A stretch of DNA of 64,000 nucleotides from Streptomonospora nanhaiensis (GCF_026642255.1 NZ_CP113264.1:434001-498000), one strand, 5' to 3'. Numbered from the stretch's first letter, positions 17,616 to 26,587 are shown. The notes: generated from the letters alone by a model not told the origin. Numbers and translations are program-made.

Positions 17616-18659
17616 GTGGGCGACGAGGGATCCGCACCGGGGGCGCGCGGAGGCGGGAGGCGGCCGGTCGACGTGGCCGCCCTCGCCGAGGGGGTCCTGT
17701 CCGGGCACCGGCCGACGCTGGCACGGGCGATCACCCTGGTGGAGTCACGCCGTCCGGACCACGCCCGGTCCGCCCAGGAACTCCTCGTCCGGCTGCTCCC
17801 GCACACCGGGAAGGCCCACCGCGTGGGGATCACCGGGGTGCCGGGCGTGGGCAAGTCCACCTTCGTCGACACGCTGGGCACCCGGCTGACCGGCGCCGGG
17901 CACCGCGTGGCCGTCCTCGCCGTCGACCCGTCGTCCACGCGGTCGGGCGGGAGCATCCTGGGGGACAAGACCCGGATGGCCCGCCTGGCGGTCGACCCGA
18001 ACGCGTTCATCCGGCCCTCGCCCACGGCGGGGACGCTGGGCGGCGTCGCCCGGGCGACCCGGGAGACCATGCTGCTGATGGAGGCGGCCGGGTTCGACGT
18101 GGTCCTCGTCGAGACGGTGGGCGTCGGCCAGTCCGAGGTGGCCGTGGCCGCCATGGTGGACTGCTTCCTCTTCCTCACCCTGGCCCGCACGGGCGACCAG
18201 CTCCAGGGCATCAAGAAGGGCGTGCTCGAACTGGTCGACGTGGCCGCGGTCAACAAGGCCGACGGACCCCACGCCGACGACGCCCGCAAGGCGGCCCGCG
18301 AGCTGTCGCGCGCGCTGCGCCTGCTCCAGCCGGTGCACCCGGGGTGGCGCCCGCCGGTGCTGACGTGCAGCGGCCTCACCGGGGACGGGTTGGACGAGGT
18401 GTGGGAGGCGGTCCTGCGGCACCGCCGGACGCTGGAGGCCGACGGCGCCCTCGGGGAGCGCCGCCGGGACCAGGGCGTCAGCTGGATGTGGGACCAGGTG
18501 CGGGACAGGCTGATGGACTCGTTCCTGAGGGACCCGGGGGTGAGTTCCCTCATCCCGGGGACGGAGGAGGGGGTGCGCTCGGGGGAGACGACGGCGACCC
18601 TCGCGGCGCTCACCCTGCTGGAGGCCTTCACCCAGGGTGACGCTTCCCCGAAGGGGTGA
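17616..18659 (+). CDS. meaB: Methylmalonyl-CoA mutase-associated GTPase
   Basis: A 347-aa protein from GTG 17616, with GGGGAG 6 bp upstream. It is a G3E-family P-loop GTPase: Walker [10 protein letters not shown] near 72-80, [18 protein letters not shown] switch region, [10 protein letters not shown] and guanine-specificity motif NKAD. MeaB loads and protects the B12 cofactor of the mutase. Its position directly after mutAB and its normal length make the call secure. It ends immediately before a non-coding stretch. Confidence 0.95.
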   Translation: MGDEGSAPGARGGGRRPVDVAALAEGVLSGHRPTLARAITLVESRRPDHARSAQELLVRLLPHTGKAHRVGITGVPGVGKSTFVDTLGTRLTGAGHRVAVLAVDPSSTRSGGSILGDKTRMARLAVDPNAFIRPSPTAGTLGGVARATRETMLLMEAAGFDVVLVETVGVGQSEVAVAAMVDCFLFLTLARTGDQLQGIKKGVLELVDVAAVNKADGPHADDARKAARELSRALRLLQPVHPGWRPPVLTCSGLTGDGLDEVWEAVLRHRRTLEADGALGERRRDQGVSWMWDQVRDRLMDSFLRDPGVSSLIPGTEEGVRSGETTATLAALTLLEAFTQGDASPKG

Positions 18660-19009
18660 ACACACGGTGACCGGATCGGGGGTCTCGGCGCCGGTGCTCG
18701 ACGCGGGTGCGGCCGCAGGGGCTCCATGTCGTGAAATGACCCAGCGTAAACGGGTGATACCACCTGGCCGGAGGGAGGTTCGTGCCCACGAGGCGAAAAT
18801 TTCTTGCCCTATGCCATTCCCGAACGGGCGGTTCGCTTATACCGTGTGTGTCCAACGACCTACCAGACTCGCGGACGCGCAAGCGTCCTGCCCCCGGTGG
18901 TCCGGTTCTGTGGGAGTGGCGCCGGGCCGGGTGGGCGCGACTCGCCTGTCTGCGTATGGTTAAGCGAGGGACCCCTCACCATCTCAATGTGGGGCCGGGA
19001 GGAGTGAAC
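18660..19009 (+). other. Intergenic region before the STAS gene
   Basis: A 350-bp region that includes a lower-GC patch around 18790-18860. No gene with proper codon bias is present. It probably holds the promoter of the anti-sigma antagonist gene. A GTAAACGGGTGATAC stretch near 18745-18760 looks vaguely like a stress-sigma promoter but is not convincing. Confidence 0.35.
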
Positions 19010-19381
19010 GTGCACAGGCTTGGGCTGAGCACGCGGGTAGAGAGCCGCAGCGTCATCGTCGCGATCGAGGGAGAACTCGACATCGCGACCGCCGCCGACC
19101 TCCAGGAACACGTCCAGTCCGCCGTCAAGGACCACGGTCCGTGGCTGATCCTGGACCTGTCCGGTCTGGACTTCATGGACTCGAGCGGCCTGAACGTCAT
19201 CATCAACGCCTACCGGACCGTTCGCGAGATGGGCGGATCGCTGGCACTGGCCGCCCTCAACGAACGCGTCACCAAGGTCGTCCGCCTGGTCGGCCTGCAC
19301 CGCCAGGTCCCGGTCCACCAGACCGTGGCCACCGCCGTCGCTGCCATGGAGGCACTGGAGGCCAAGCGGCAGGCCGGGTAG
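19010..19381 (+). CDS. STAS-domain anti-sigma factor antagonist
   Basis: A 123-aa single STAS domain. The motif LDFMDSSGLNVII contains the Ser that partner HATPase kinases phosphorylate in the SpoIIAA/RsbV/BldG family. VIVAIEGELDIATAADL and VVRLVGLHRQVPV complete the fold. It should release a sigma factor by binding its anti-sigma factor when unphosphorylated. The GTG at 19010 is preferred over 19004 because GGGAGG is only 1 bp from the latter. No anti-sigma or sigma gene is adjacent; the nearest HATPase protein is at 28457-28939. Confidence 0.88.
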   Translation: MHRLGLSTRVESRSVIVAIEGELDIATAADLQEHVQSAVKDHGPWLILDLSGLDFMDSSGLNVIINAYRTVREMGGSLALAALNERVTKVVRLVGLHRQVPVHQTVATAVAAMEALEAKRQAG

Positions 19382-19392
19382 TCTCCGGCCGC

Positions 19393-20112
19393 ATGAGCCG
19401 GTTTCTCCCCCTGGGTCCCGTCGACTTCTCGTGGGACCACAACAGCCACTACCACGATCACCTCCTGCGCCAGGTGCCCGGGCACGGCCCGCCCGCCGGC
19501 CGCCGGGGCGCCCCGGGGCCCTCGCGCGACGCGCTCCGCGCGCGGCCCCGGGCCCTCGACGTCGGTTGCGGCGGCGGCAGGTTCGCCCGGGTCCTCGCGA
19601 CCCGGGGGTTCGCCGTGGACGCCATCGACCCGGCGAGCCGGATGATCGACCTCGCACGGACGCTGACACCGCCCCGGCTGCCGGTCGACTACAGGGTGGC
19701 CTCCCTGGAGGAGGCCGAACTGGACCCGGCGGGGTACGGGTTCGTCAGCGCGGTCTCCAGCATCCACCACATGCCGTTCGGGCCGTCCCTCGAACGGATG
19801 GCGTCCGCCCTCGCCCCCGGCGGGACCCTGGCCGTCCTCGGCCACTACCGGGAGCGCGGCGGGACCGACGCGGCCGTGGGCCTGGCCGCGCTCGGCCCGC
19901 AGTGGGCGATCGGCGTCGGCCTGGGACTGGCGCGCGTCCTCACCGGCACGCCCGACCTGCACAAGGTGGGGCCCACGGCCGAGATGCCCGTCCGCGAGCC
20001 CGACATGGACATGGGCCAGATCGCCGAGGCGGTCGACAGGCACCTGCCCGGGGCCCGGCTGCGCAGGCTGCTGTTCTGGCGGTACTCGCTGGTGTACCAC
20101 CGCCCCGCCTGA
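19393..20112 (+). CDS. Class I SAM-dependent methyltransferase
   Basis: A 239-aa protein. ALDVGCGGGRFARVLA (motif I), VDAIDPASRMIDLAR (acidic loop) and FVSAVSSIHHMPF followed by LAPGGTLAVLG (motif III) define a Rossmann methyltransferase of the ubiquinone/menaquinone or generic type. WDHNSHYHDHLLR at the N terminus matches small-molecule methyltransferases of actinobacteria. Substrate unknown. It starts 11 bp after the STAS stop and may be co-transcribed with it. Confidence 0.85.
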   Translation: MSRFLPLGPVDFSWDHNSHYHDHLLRQVPGHGPPAGRRGAPGPSRDALRARPRALDVGCGGGRFARVLATRGFAVDAIDPASRMIDLARTLTPPRLPVDYRVASLEEAELDPAGYGFVSAVSSIHHMPFGPSLERMASALAPGGTLAVLGHYRERGGTDAAVGLAALGPQWAIGVGLGLARVLTGTPDLHKVGPTAEMPVREPDMDMGQIAEAVDRHLPGARLRRLLFWRYSLVYHRPA

Positions 20113-20225
20113 ACCCGGGGTCCCGCCCCCGGCCCTCCTCCCGTCCCGGCGCCCGCCCCGGTCCTGTCCCCGGTCCTCCTCCCGTCCCCGCCCCGGCCGC
20201 GGCAGGGCGGACCGGCCCCGAACTC

Positions 20226-20258
20226 CCTTGCCCTGACGCGGACGTCAAGGTCTAGCGT
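20226..20258 (+). promoter_or_regulatory. MerR-type promoter with 19-bp spacer and operator
   Basis: -35 TTGCCC (20228-20233) and -10 TAGCGT (20253-20258) are 19 bp apart, the over-long spacing that MerR proteins correct by DNA twisting. An imperfect palindrome with arms CCTTG (20226-20230) and CAAGG (20246-20250) lies between them. The transcription start would fall at about 20266, the A of the ATG, so the mRNA is probably leaderless. Confidence 0.65.
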
Positions 20259-20265
20259 GGCGTCC

Positions 20266-20664
20266 ATGCGCATCGGAGAGTTCGCGGAACGCGCGGGGGT
20301 CAGCACGAGGACCCTGCGGTACTACGAGTCCCGGGGGCTGCTCCCCACCCGCCGCGCGGTCAACGGCTACCGCGTCTACGACGACGAGGACCTGCGGCTG
20401 GTCGAGCAGATCCGCACGCTCCAGGACTTCGGCTTCGGACTGGAGGAGACCCGGCCGTTCGTGGAGTGCCTGCGGGAGGGCAACCCGACAGGGGATTCCT
20501 GCCCCGCCTCGCTCGACGTCTACCGCGACAAACTGGCCGAGCTCGACGCGCTGATCGGACGGCTGGGGGCGGTACGCGCCCAGGTGGGCGCACAGCTGGC
20601 CCGGGCCGAGGCGGACAGGTCCGCCGCGCCCGAGCCGCTGTGCCAGACGAGGGGACACGGATGA
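20266..20664 (+). CDS. MerR family transcriptional regulator
   Basis: A 132-aa protein. The winged HTH MRIGEFAERAGVSTRTLRYYESRGLL is followed by a dimerisation helix. Three Cys residues (FVEC, GDSC, EPLC) occur, the middle one in the common GDSCPASL block, so metal or redox sensing is possible but unproven. It overlaps the thioredoxin gene by ATGA, so its signal is probably thiol-related stress. ATG 20266 is preferred over GTG 20257 because it fits the leaderless promoter. Confidence 0.9.
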   Translation: MRIGEFAERAGVSTRTLRYYESRGLLPTRRAVNGYRVYDDEDLRLVEQIRTLQDFGFGLEETRPFVECLREGNPTGDSCPASLDVYRDKLAELDALIGRLGAVRAQVGAQLARAEADRSAAPEPLCQTRGHG

Positions 20665-20993
20665 ACGGTACGACCGGGCTGGACGAGGTCACGGACGCGA
20701 CCTTCGACGACGAGGTGCTGGGGGCGGACCGGCCGGTCCTGGTGGAGTTCACCTCCGACCACTGCCCGCCGTGCAGGCAGATGGTGCCCGTGCTGGACGC
20801 GGTCGCCGCCGAGACGGCCGGCCGGATCAGGGTGGTCAGGCTGGACGTCGGCGCCAACCCCGGGACCACGCGCGCCTACCGGGTGATGGGGACGCCCACG
20901 ATGCTCGTCTTCCGCGACGGCGCGCCCGTGATGACGATGGTCGGGGCCCGTTCCAGGCGCCGCCTCCTCCAGGAGCTGGAGGACGTGCGGTGA
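20661..20993 (+). CDS. Thioredoxin-family protein with CPPC active site
   Basis: A 110-aa thioredoxin fold. The active site is DHCPPCRQM instead of the usual WCGPC, and the cis-Pro motif is VMGTPTMLVF. It has no signal peptide, so it is cytoplasmic. A CPPC dipeptide shifts the redox potential relative to CGPC, and proteins of this kind can serve as peroxiredoxin or sensor partners. It is translationally coupled to the MerR regulator upstream, which suggests induction by thiol stress. Confidence 0.88.
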   Translation: MNGTTGLDEVTDATFDDEVLGADRPVLVEFTSDHCPPCRQMVPVLDAVAAETAGRIRVVRLDVGANPGTTRAYRVMGTPTMLVFRDGAPVMTMVGARSRRRLLQELEDVR

Positions 20994-20997
20994 GGCC

Positions 20998-21031
20998 GGG
21001 CCGCCCGTATCCCCTCCGGTACGGGCGGCCC
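20998..21031 (+). terminator. Rho-independent-type hairpin after MerR-thioredoxin operon
   Basis: A 12-bp perfect stem (20998-21009 with 21020-21031) with a 10-base loop starts 5 bp after the thioredoxin stop. There is no T run, as is common in high-GC actinomycetes. Confidence 0.6.
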
Positions 21032-21284
21032 CGGTCCGTCCGCGGCTCCCGCGGCTTCCATGGATTCCGCGGTGCCGTGCCTTCCGGGCCGCCGCCCTCC
21101 CCTCGCCGTGCGCGGCGGAGCCGCCCCCTCCCCGGGGAGCCGGGGGCGGGGCCCTCCCCTCCCGTCCCGGCCCGCCCGGCGACGGGGGAGGGGGCGACGA
21201 CCCGAACCCGTCCTGTGGAAAACCCGGTGCACCCCCCTCCCGCGGGGAAGGATGGAGGAGGACGGGAAGACGGAGGTGACGGCC

Positions 21285-23735
21285 GTGCCGGTGATTCCAC
21301 TGGATCGGATCGACGCGGACCCGGCCGGGCCGGTCGGCGGCAAGGCCGCCGGGCTCGGCGAGGTGATCAGGGCGGGTGAGAGGGTTCCACCCGGCTTCTG
21401 CGTGACCGCCGCGGCGCACGCCTCCGGGGCGGTGCCCGAGGACGAGGTGGCCGCCGCTTACACGGCACTCGGCGGCGGGCCCGTGGCCGTCCGGTCGAGC
21501 GCCACCGCCGAGGACCTGCCGGAAGCCTCCTTCGCCGGACAGCAGGACACCTACCTCGACGTCGAGGGCGTCGAGGACGTGCTCGACGCCGTCAGGCGGT
21601 GCCGGGACTCCCTGTGGACGGACCGCGCCGTCGCCTACCGGCGCGACCTCGGCATCGACGACGCCTCCGTGCGCATGGCCGTCATCGTCCAGCGCATGGT
21701 GCGCCCCCGGGCGGCCGGGGTGCTGTTCACCGCCAACCCGGTCACCGGCACCCGCGGGGAGACGGTCCTCGACGCCGTGCCGGGGCTCGGCACGGCCGTC
21801 GTGGACGGCAGGGCCGAGCCCGACCACTACGTCGTCCGCCCCGACGGGAGCACCGACGGGCCCCCGGACGGCTGCCTCTCCCCCGGGGAGGTGGACGGGC
21901 TCCGGGCCGCGGGCACACGGCTCCAGGCCCACTTCGGCGCTCCGCAGGACGTCGAGTGGGCCGTCGACCACGACGGGACCGCCTGGATCCTCCAGTCCCG
22001 CCCGATCACCACCCTGTTCCCCCTCCCCCCGCCCTCCGACGGGCCGCGCGCCTACCTCGAGTCCGGCAACATGCAGGGCATGCTGCGGCCCTTCACCCCC
22101 ATGGGGTTCTCCGGGCTCCGGGTGGCCGGCCTCGCGTGGTTCCGCGCGGTGGGGGCGTCGAGGGGCGGCGCGTGGGAGCGGTCGGTCGCCGAGGTGGGCG
22201 GGAGGTTCTACCTCGACCTCACGCCGTTCCTGCGCAACCGGGTGATCCGGGGTCTCCTGCCGGGGCTGATGAACGTCTACGGCCCCCGGACCGCCGCGTC
22301 CGTGCGCGCGCTCCTCGCCGACCCCCGGTTCGCGCCCCGGCGCGGCGGGCGCGTCGACCCGCGCGCCGTGGCCCGGATCGTCGCCGGGGTCGCGCCGCTC
22401 ACACGCGACTTCGTCGCGGGGGCGGCGACCGCCCTCGCCTTCCCCGACGACGCCAGGCGCCGGGTCCTGCGGGCCGGGCCCGAGATCCGACGGCAGATCG
22501 CCGAGTCCTCCAGGGGCGTCGTCACGGCCGGCGAGCGCCTGGCCTTCGCGGAGGGGGTTCAGGTCCCGGTGATGACGGGCGGTATGACCCCCATGCTGGG
22601 GGCCCTGTACACCGGCATCCTCTCCGCCAAGGCACCCGAGCTCCTGCTCCGGGGCGTGGCGGCCCCGGGGGAGGTCGCCACCGTCCTCGGGGGCATGCCG
22701 CACAACGTCACCACGGAGATGGACCTGGCGCTGTGGCGCCTCGCGGAGGAGGCCGGCCCCCACCGCGCCCTGCTCGGGGAGACGCCCCCCGGGCGGCTGG
22801 CCGAGCTGTACCGCGCCGGGGAGCTGCCCGAGTTCGGGCTCGGCGGCTTCCTGGAACGCTACGGCCACCGGGGCGCGGCCGAGATCGACGTCGGCGTGCC
22901 CCGCTGGGCGGAGGACCCCGCGCCGCTGTTCGGGGTGATCGCCAACTACCTGCGGGTGGACGACCCCGACCAGGCGCCGGACCGGCGCTTCGCCCGCGCG
23001 GCGGCGGAGGCCGAACGCATGCGGGACGAGCTGGTGTGCCGCGCGATGGAGTCCAGACCGGTGCGGGCCCGGTTGGCCGCGTTCTTCTTCGACCGGGCGC
23101 GCGCACTGTCCGGACTCCGCGAGTACCCCAAGTTCGCGTGGCTGTTCGCGATCGGGGAGATGCGGCGCCAGCTCCTCCTGGTCGGGGAGGCCCTGGTGGC
23201 CGAGGGGAGGCTGGACGCTCCCGACGACATCATGTTCCTCGATCTGGAGGAGGCCCGGGCGGCGCTGGACGGGGCGGACCGGCGACAGCTCGTCGCCGAG
23301 CGCCGGGCGGTGTACACGCGGGAGCGGCGGCGCCGCAGGGTGCCCCCCGTGCTGCTGTCCGACGGGACGGACGTGGAGACGACCCTCCCCGCCCTCTCCA
23401 CGGGGGACGCGGGAGACGGTGTGCTGTTCGGGGTGGCCGCGTCCGCCGGCACCGCGACGGGTGTGGCCCGGGTGGTCCACGACCCGGTCGGGGCGTCGCT
23501 GGGGCCGGGGGAGATCCTGGTCGCGCCCACCACCGACCCGGGATGGACACCGCTGTTCATGACCGCGGGCGGGGTGGTGGTGGAGACCGGTTCGACGGTG
23601 GCGCACGGACCGACCGTGGCCCGGGAGTACGGCATCCCCTGCGTGATCTGCGTGCCCGGCGTCACCGAGCTGGTCCGTGACGGAGGGACCATCACGATCG
23701 ACGGCGGCGCGGGCACGATCCGGCTGGAGGACTGA
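21285..23735 (+). CDS. PEP-synthase/rifampin phosphotransferase-like dikinase
   Basis: An 816-aa protein. The N-terminal ATP-grasp domain contains VGGKAAGLGEV, VRSSATAEDLPEASFAGQQDTYL, QRMVRPRAAGVLFTANP and QDVEWA. A central substrate domain (about 260-640) follows. The C-terminal swivelling domain holds the phospho-His in GSTVAHGPTVAREYGIP. This ATP-central-His order and length match rifampin phosphotransferase (Rph), which inactivates rifamycins, but related PEP-utilising enzymes share it. GTG 21285 with GGAGGT 7 bp upstream gives the normal family N terminus; ATG 21252 is the alternative. I do not see a rifamycin-associated element upstream, so resistance is not established. Confidence 0.75.
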   Translation: MPVIPLDRIDADPAGPVGGKAAGLGEVIRAGERVPPGFCVTAAAHASGAVPEDEVAAAYTALGGGPVAVRSSATAEDLPEASFAGQQDTYLDVEGVEDVLDAVRRCRDSLWTDRAVAYRRDLGIDDASVRMAVIVQRMVRPRAAGVLFTANPVTGTRGETVLDAVPGLGTAVVDGRAEPDHYVVRPDGSTDGPPDGCLSPGEVDGLRAAGTRLQAHFGAPQDVEWAVDHDGTAWILQSRPITTLFPLPPPSDGPRAYLESGNMQGMLRPFTPMGFSGLRVAGLAWFRAVGASRGGAWERSVAEVGGRFYLDLTPFLRNRVIRGLLPGLMNVYGPRTAASVRALLADPRFAPRRGGRVDPRAVARIVAGVAPLTRDFVAGAATALAFPDDARRRVLRAGPEIRRQIAESSRGVVTAGERLAFAEGVQVPVMTGGMTPMLGALYTGILSAKAPELLLRGVAAPGEVATVLGGMPHNVTTEMDLALWRLAEEAGPHRALLGETPPGRLAELYRAGELPEFGLGGFLERYGHRGAAEIDVGVPRWAEDPAPLFGVIANYLRVDDPDQAPDRRFARAAAEAERMRDELVCRAMESRPVRARLAAFFFDRARALSGLREYPKFAWLFAIGEMRRQLLLVGEALVAEGRLDAPDDIMFLDLEEARAALDGADRRQLVAERRAVYTRERRRRRVPPVLLSDGTDVETTLPALSTGDAGDGVLFGVAASAGTATGVARVVHDPVGASLGPGEILVAPTTDPGWTPLFMTAGGVVVETGSTVAHGPTVAREYGIPCVICVPGVTELVRDGGTITIDGGAGTIRLED

Positions 23736-23808
23736 GGAACGGGGGGCGGGGGGAGGGGAGGGGGCGGGGGACCCCCACCCCCGTGGCCGGCGGCGCACGG
23801 GGCCCGCT

Positions 23809-24561
23809 TCACCCGCGCCGGTCCCCGTCCGCCCCGGGAGGCCGCTCCCCCACCCGGACGACGAGCGCGGCGAGGGCGGCGGCGCCGTCGAGGAGGGACC
23901 TCGACCGGGCGTCGATGCTCGCGTCCCGGGCGTCCAGCGCGGTCGCCACCTCCTCCCACCGGCGGGCGTGCCGCAGTTCGGGCATCATCGCCCGCAGCGT
24001 GGCGACACGGTAGCCGGACAGGCGCAGCTGATGGACGATCCGCGCGTCACGGACGTCGTCGGGGAGGTACCGCCGCGGACCGCGCGGTGAGGAGCGGGGC
24101 GGCGCGACGAGGCCTTCGGCCTCCCAGTGCCGCAGTGTCGAGGGGCGCACGCCGAGTGCGGCGGCGAGCTCGGAGATGCCCATGGCGTCCGAGGGGCGCA
24201 CGTCACCGATCGGTTCGGCGGAGATCAGGCCGGCGGCCGTCCTGGCCAGAGCGAGGTCCCGGCGCTCGGTGTGGAGCCGCGCGTGCGCCGCGTCGAGCAG
24301 TGCGAGCGGTTCCGAGCCGGGGCCCGCGTGCACCGCCCGCATGATCCTTTTGGCCTCCACGGGCCCCGTGCCGTGCGCGAGAGCCCGGTAGGCGAGCGCG
24401 GAACCCACGTGCGACGCGTCGTAGACCCGGTAGCCGGACCCGGTGCGCGGCACCGGCGGCAGCACACCGTCCCGTTCGAGGTTGCGCACCTGTTGGACCG
24501 AGTACCCGGCACGGCGTGCGACGTCCACGGTTCGCAGAACAGCCGACTTGCGACTTCTCAC
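23809..24561 (-). CDS. MerR-family regulator with two HTH domains (TioE-like)
   Basis: About 250 aa with two MerR-type winged helices in tandem: one at the N terminus (RTVDVARRAGYSVQQVRNLE...GYRVYD) and one in the middle (MGISELAAALGVRPSTLRHWEAEGL...RRYLPDD). Tandem MerR proteins of this size include the TioE family found near biosynthetic genes. I chose GTG 24561. A GTG at 24603 adds 14 residues but would bury the palindrome CTTGGGGCCAAG (24579-24590), which looks like an operator. It is divergent from the DUF6194 gene, its likely target. Confidence 0.8.
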   Translation of the reverse strand: MRSRKSAVLRTVDVARRAGYSVQQVRNLERDGVLPPVPRTGSGYRVYDASHVGSALAYRALAHGTGPVEAKRIMRAVHAGPGSEPLALLDAAHARLHTERRDLALARTAAGLISAEPIGDVRPSDAMGISELAAALGVRPSTLRHWEAEGLVAPPRSSPRGPRRYLPDDVRDARIVHQLRLSGYRVATLRAMMPELRHARRWEEVATALDARDASIDARSRSLLDGAAALAALVVRVGERPPGADGDRRG

Positions 24562-24624
24562 CGGACTGCCTGGGCTTCCTTGGGGCCAAGTCTCCACAAG
24601 CACATGAAGTAAATACTAGAAGGC

Positions 24625-25104
24625 ATGACCACAGAAGAGATCATGGGATTCGTCGGCGGCCTCGACGGGGTTCTGACCCTCCGGCCCGGGCCCGGGGACG
24701 GTTCGCCCGAGCTCAGCTGGGGCGACACGTTCTTCTACTACGCTCCCGACGGCGAGGTCCCGCGGACGACCCAGCCGTTCGCGACGATCGTGACGAAGGA
24801 CTACCCGGAGGACACGTCGTCGCGCCTGGACCGCCCCGGCGCCTTCCGCCTGAACATCTCCGCCGGCAAGGACGCCTTCGTCGAGCGGACGGGACGCCAG
24901 CCGCGTGACGCGGCCGCGGACGGGGCCGACCCGAGCGAGACCGACGCCCTGGTCCCCCACCCCGTCTACGGGGCACTGGGGTGGCTGTCCGTGGTCGAAC
25001 CGGGTCCGCGAACGGAGCCGGCCGTGCGGGACCTGCTGGTCACCGCCCACAGCCTGGCCCGCTCGCGCTACGAGCGGCGTGCCGGAGAGGATCCGGCCCG
25101 GTAG
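24625..25104 (+). CDS. DUF6194 family protein
   Basis: A 159-aa protein. WGDTFFYYAPDGEVP, PFATIVTKDYPEDTSSRLDRPGAFRLNI and LVPHPVYGALGWLSV match the conserved blocks of DUF6194, a soluble actinobacterial family of unknown role. A -10-like TACTAG (24614-24619) ends 6 bases before the ATG, so transcription may be leaderless. The divergent two-HTH MerR protein is the likely regulator. Confidence 0.8.
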   Translation: MTTEEIMGFVGGLDGVLTLRPGPGDGSPELSWGDTFFYYAPDGEVPRTTQPFATIVTKDYPEDTSSRLDRPGAFRLNISAGKDAFVERTGRQPRDAAADGADPSETDALVPHPVYGALGWLSVVEPGPRTEPAVRDLLVTAHSLARSRYERRAGEDPAR

Positions 25105-25249
25105 CGGTCACGCCCGCCCCCGGCAGCGGACCCGGCGGCCGGAGGAGGGGGTGCGCCGGTCCGTCGGCGCGGGTGTCCGGGGTCGGCCGGGGCGGAGCCC
25201 GGCCGGGGGACGTCACCCGTTGCCCCGGCCCCGCACCCGCTCGGGGCGG

Positions 25250-25921
25250 TCACATGCCGCCTCCTCCTCCGTCCCCGCCGCCTCCTCCTCCGTCCCCGCC
25301 GCCTCCTCCGCCACCGCCGCCGCTGTGTCCGCCGCCGTCACCGCCGCCCCAGCCCGAACCGCCGCCGTCGCCACCGCTCCCGCCGGTGTCCGTGCCGCGG
25401 TCGCCGTACGGCACACCGCGGTCGGGGCCCGGGACGCCTGGGCCCGGAGCGCCGTACACCGGCTGCGGGCCGTACCCGGCGGAGGCCGCACGGCCCGGAG
25501 CCGCGTGGCCGGGGCTCGGCCGCCCCCGGGGACCCGGACGCGGTCGCCGTCCCGGCCCCGGGGCCGGCGCCCCCGGGTACCCGGGTCCCCGCGCCGGACC
25601 GGGCCCCGCCCGCATCAGGGCGACGACCAGCAGGACGACGGCCCCGCAGACCAGCAGGGCGTCGAGGACGTCGAGGGCCATCGGCGCGATGCCGCTGAGC
25701 AGGAGGTACCGGTCGGGAGGCAGCCCCGAGGCGATGAGTACCGGGGGGAGGAGGGCGCCGACGGCCTGGAGGAGGGCGGCGGCGAGGAACAGGGCGCCGG
25801 CGGTCCGCACCGTGCCGGGGGAGCGGGGCGCCCTGCGGGCGCGCACGAGGGCGACGACCCCGACCGCCGCGACCGGTCCCGCGACGACAACGCCGGTGAC
25901 GAGGATGCTCAGGATGTACAC
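25250..25921 (-). CDS. Membrane protein with Gly-rich tail
   Basis: A 223-aa protein with a GTG start behind GAGGAGG. Three membrane helices (about 3-25, 40-65, 80-105) are followed by a Pro/Gly-rich linker. The last 45 residues are nearly all Gly with interspersed Asp, Ser, Trp and His. The frame is supported by the upstream start and by co-directional spacing (10 bp) from the membrane protein at 25932-26312. The tail DNA is a simple repeat (GCCTCCTCCTCC-like), so length may vary between strains. No function is known. Confidence 0.6.
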   Translation of the reverse strand: MYILSILVTGVVVAGPVAAVGVVALVRARRAPRSPGTVRTAGALFLAAALLQAVGALLPPVLIASGLPPDRYLLLSGIAPMALDVLDALLVCGAVVLLVVALMRAGPGPARGPGYPGAPAPGPGRRPRPGPRGRPSPGHAAPGRAASAGYGPQPVYGAPGPGVPGPDRGVPYGDRGTDTGGSGGDGGGSGWGGGDGGGHSGGGGGGGGGDGGGGGGDGGGGGM

Positions 25922-25931
25922 GTCGGCCTCC

Positions 25932-26312
25932 TCAGGACGCCCGGTGTGTCGGAGGGACAGGGGGATGCGGCGTTCCGGGGGGACCGTGCGGGTCCGGGAC
26001 GCGCCTGGTCGCCGCGACCACCAGGAGGAGCAGCCCCGCCGCGGACACGAGGCCGGGCACGAGGGAGACCAGGGTGAACAGGAGCGGGGGGACGGCGCCG
26101 TACCCGGGGTCGGTGAAGACGTAGTGGCCGCCGGCCCGGACGAGCCCGCCCAGGAGCGCTCCGACGGTGATGAGCGAGCCGCTCGCGGCCACCAGCCCCT
26201 TGCGGCCGGACGGCACCGCGAAGGCGAGGACCAGGACCACGAGGCCGAGGACCGCGAACAGGAGGACGGTCAGCGCGGAGAGGAGGACGGTGAGCAGGGG
26301 GGTGCTGGACAT
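25932..26312 (-). CDS. Small polytopic membrane protein
   Basis: A 126-aa protein, ATG start with GGAGG upstream. Three hydrophobic segments (about 5-33, 40-60, 75-102) precede a Pro/His-rich tail. No family is recognised. It forms a two-gene operon with the Gly-tailed membrane protein 10 bp downstream. Confidence 0.6.
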   Translation of the reverse strand: MSSTPLLTVLLSALTVLLFAVLGLVVLVLAFAVPSGRKGLVAASGSLITVGALLGGLVRAGGHYVFTDPGYGAVPPLLFTLVSLVPGLVSAAGLLLLVVAATRRVPDPHGPPGTPHPPVPPTHRAS

Positions 26313-26587
26313 GGGGCCTCCGAGGGGCAGGACATCCCGACCCTAACGACGGGTGTGTGCTCCGTACCCGGTTCTGGCTGATTCCGGCCACAGGGGACCG
26401 CACCGGCCTCCACCCCGGCACCGCATGCGCGTCCGGCTCCCGACCCGCGGCCCCGATCGGCACGCCGTTCCGCGGCCGGCCTCCTCCGCGCCGGGCGCCG
26501 GATTCGCCCCGGTCCACCCCGGAAACACCGGCTCCGTGCCATGATGGCGTGGCATTGCGCCGGTTCGGCGCGGTGCGTAACATCTCT

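Noticed and set aside
15199-17724. Long antisense frame opposite mutB
   Set aside because: Composition artefact of third-position GC on the opposite strand; mutB is unambiguous.
20994-21284. Rifamycin-associated element before the Rph-like gene
   Set aside because: No inverted repeat resembling that element as I remember it; only the terminator hairpin of the preceding operon.
20520-23798. A 1092-codon antisense open frame opposite MerR, thioredoxin and the dikinase
   Set aside because: High GC makes long antisense frames common. It has no ribosome site and no recognisable domain, and all three sense genes are secure.
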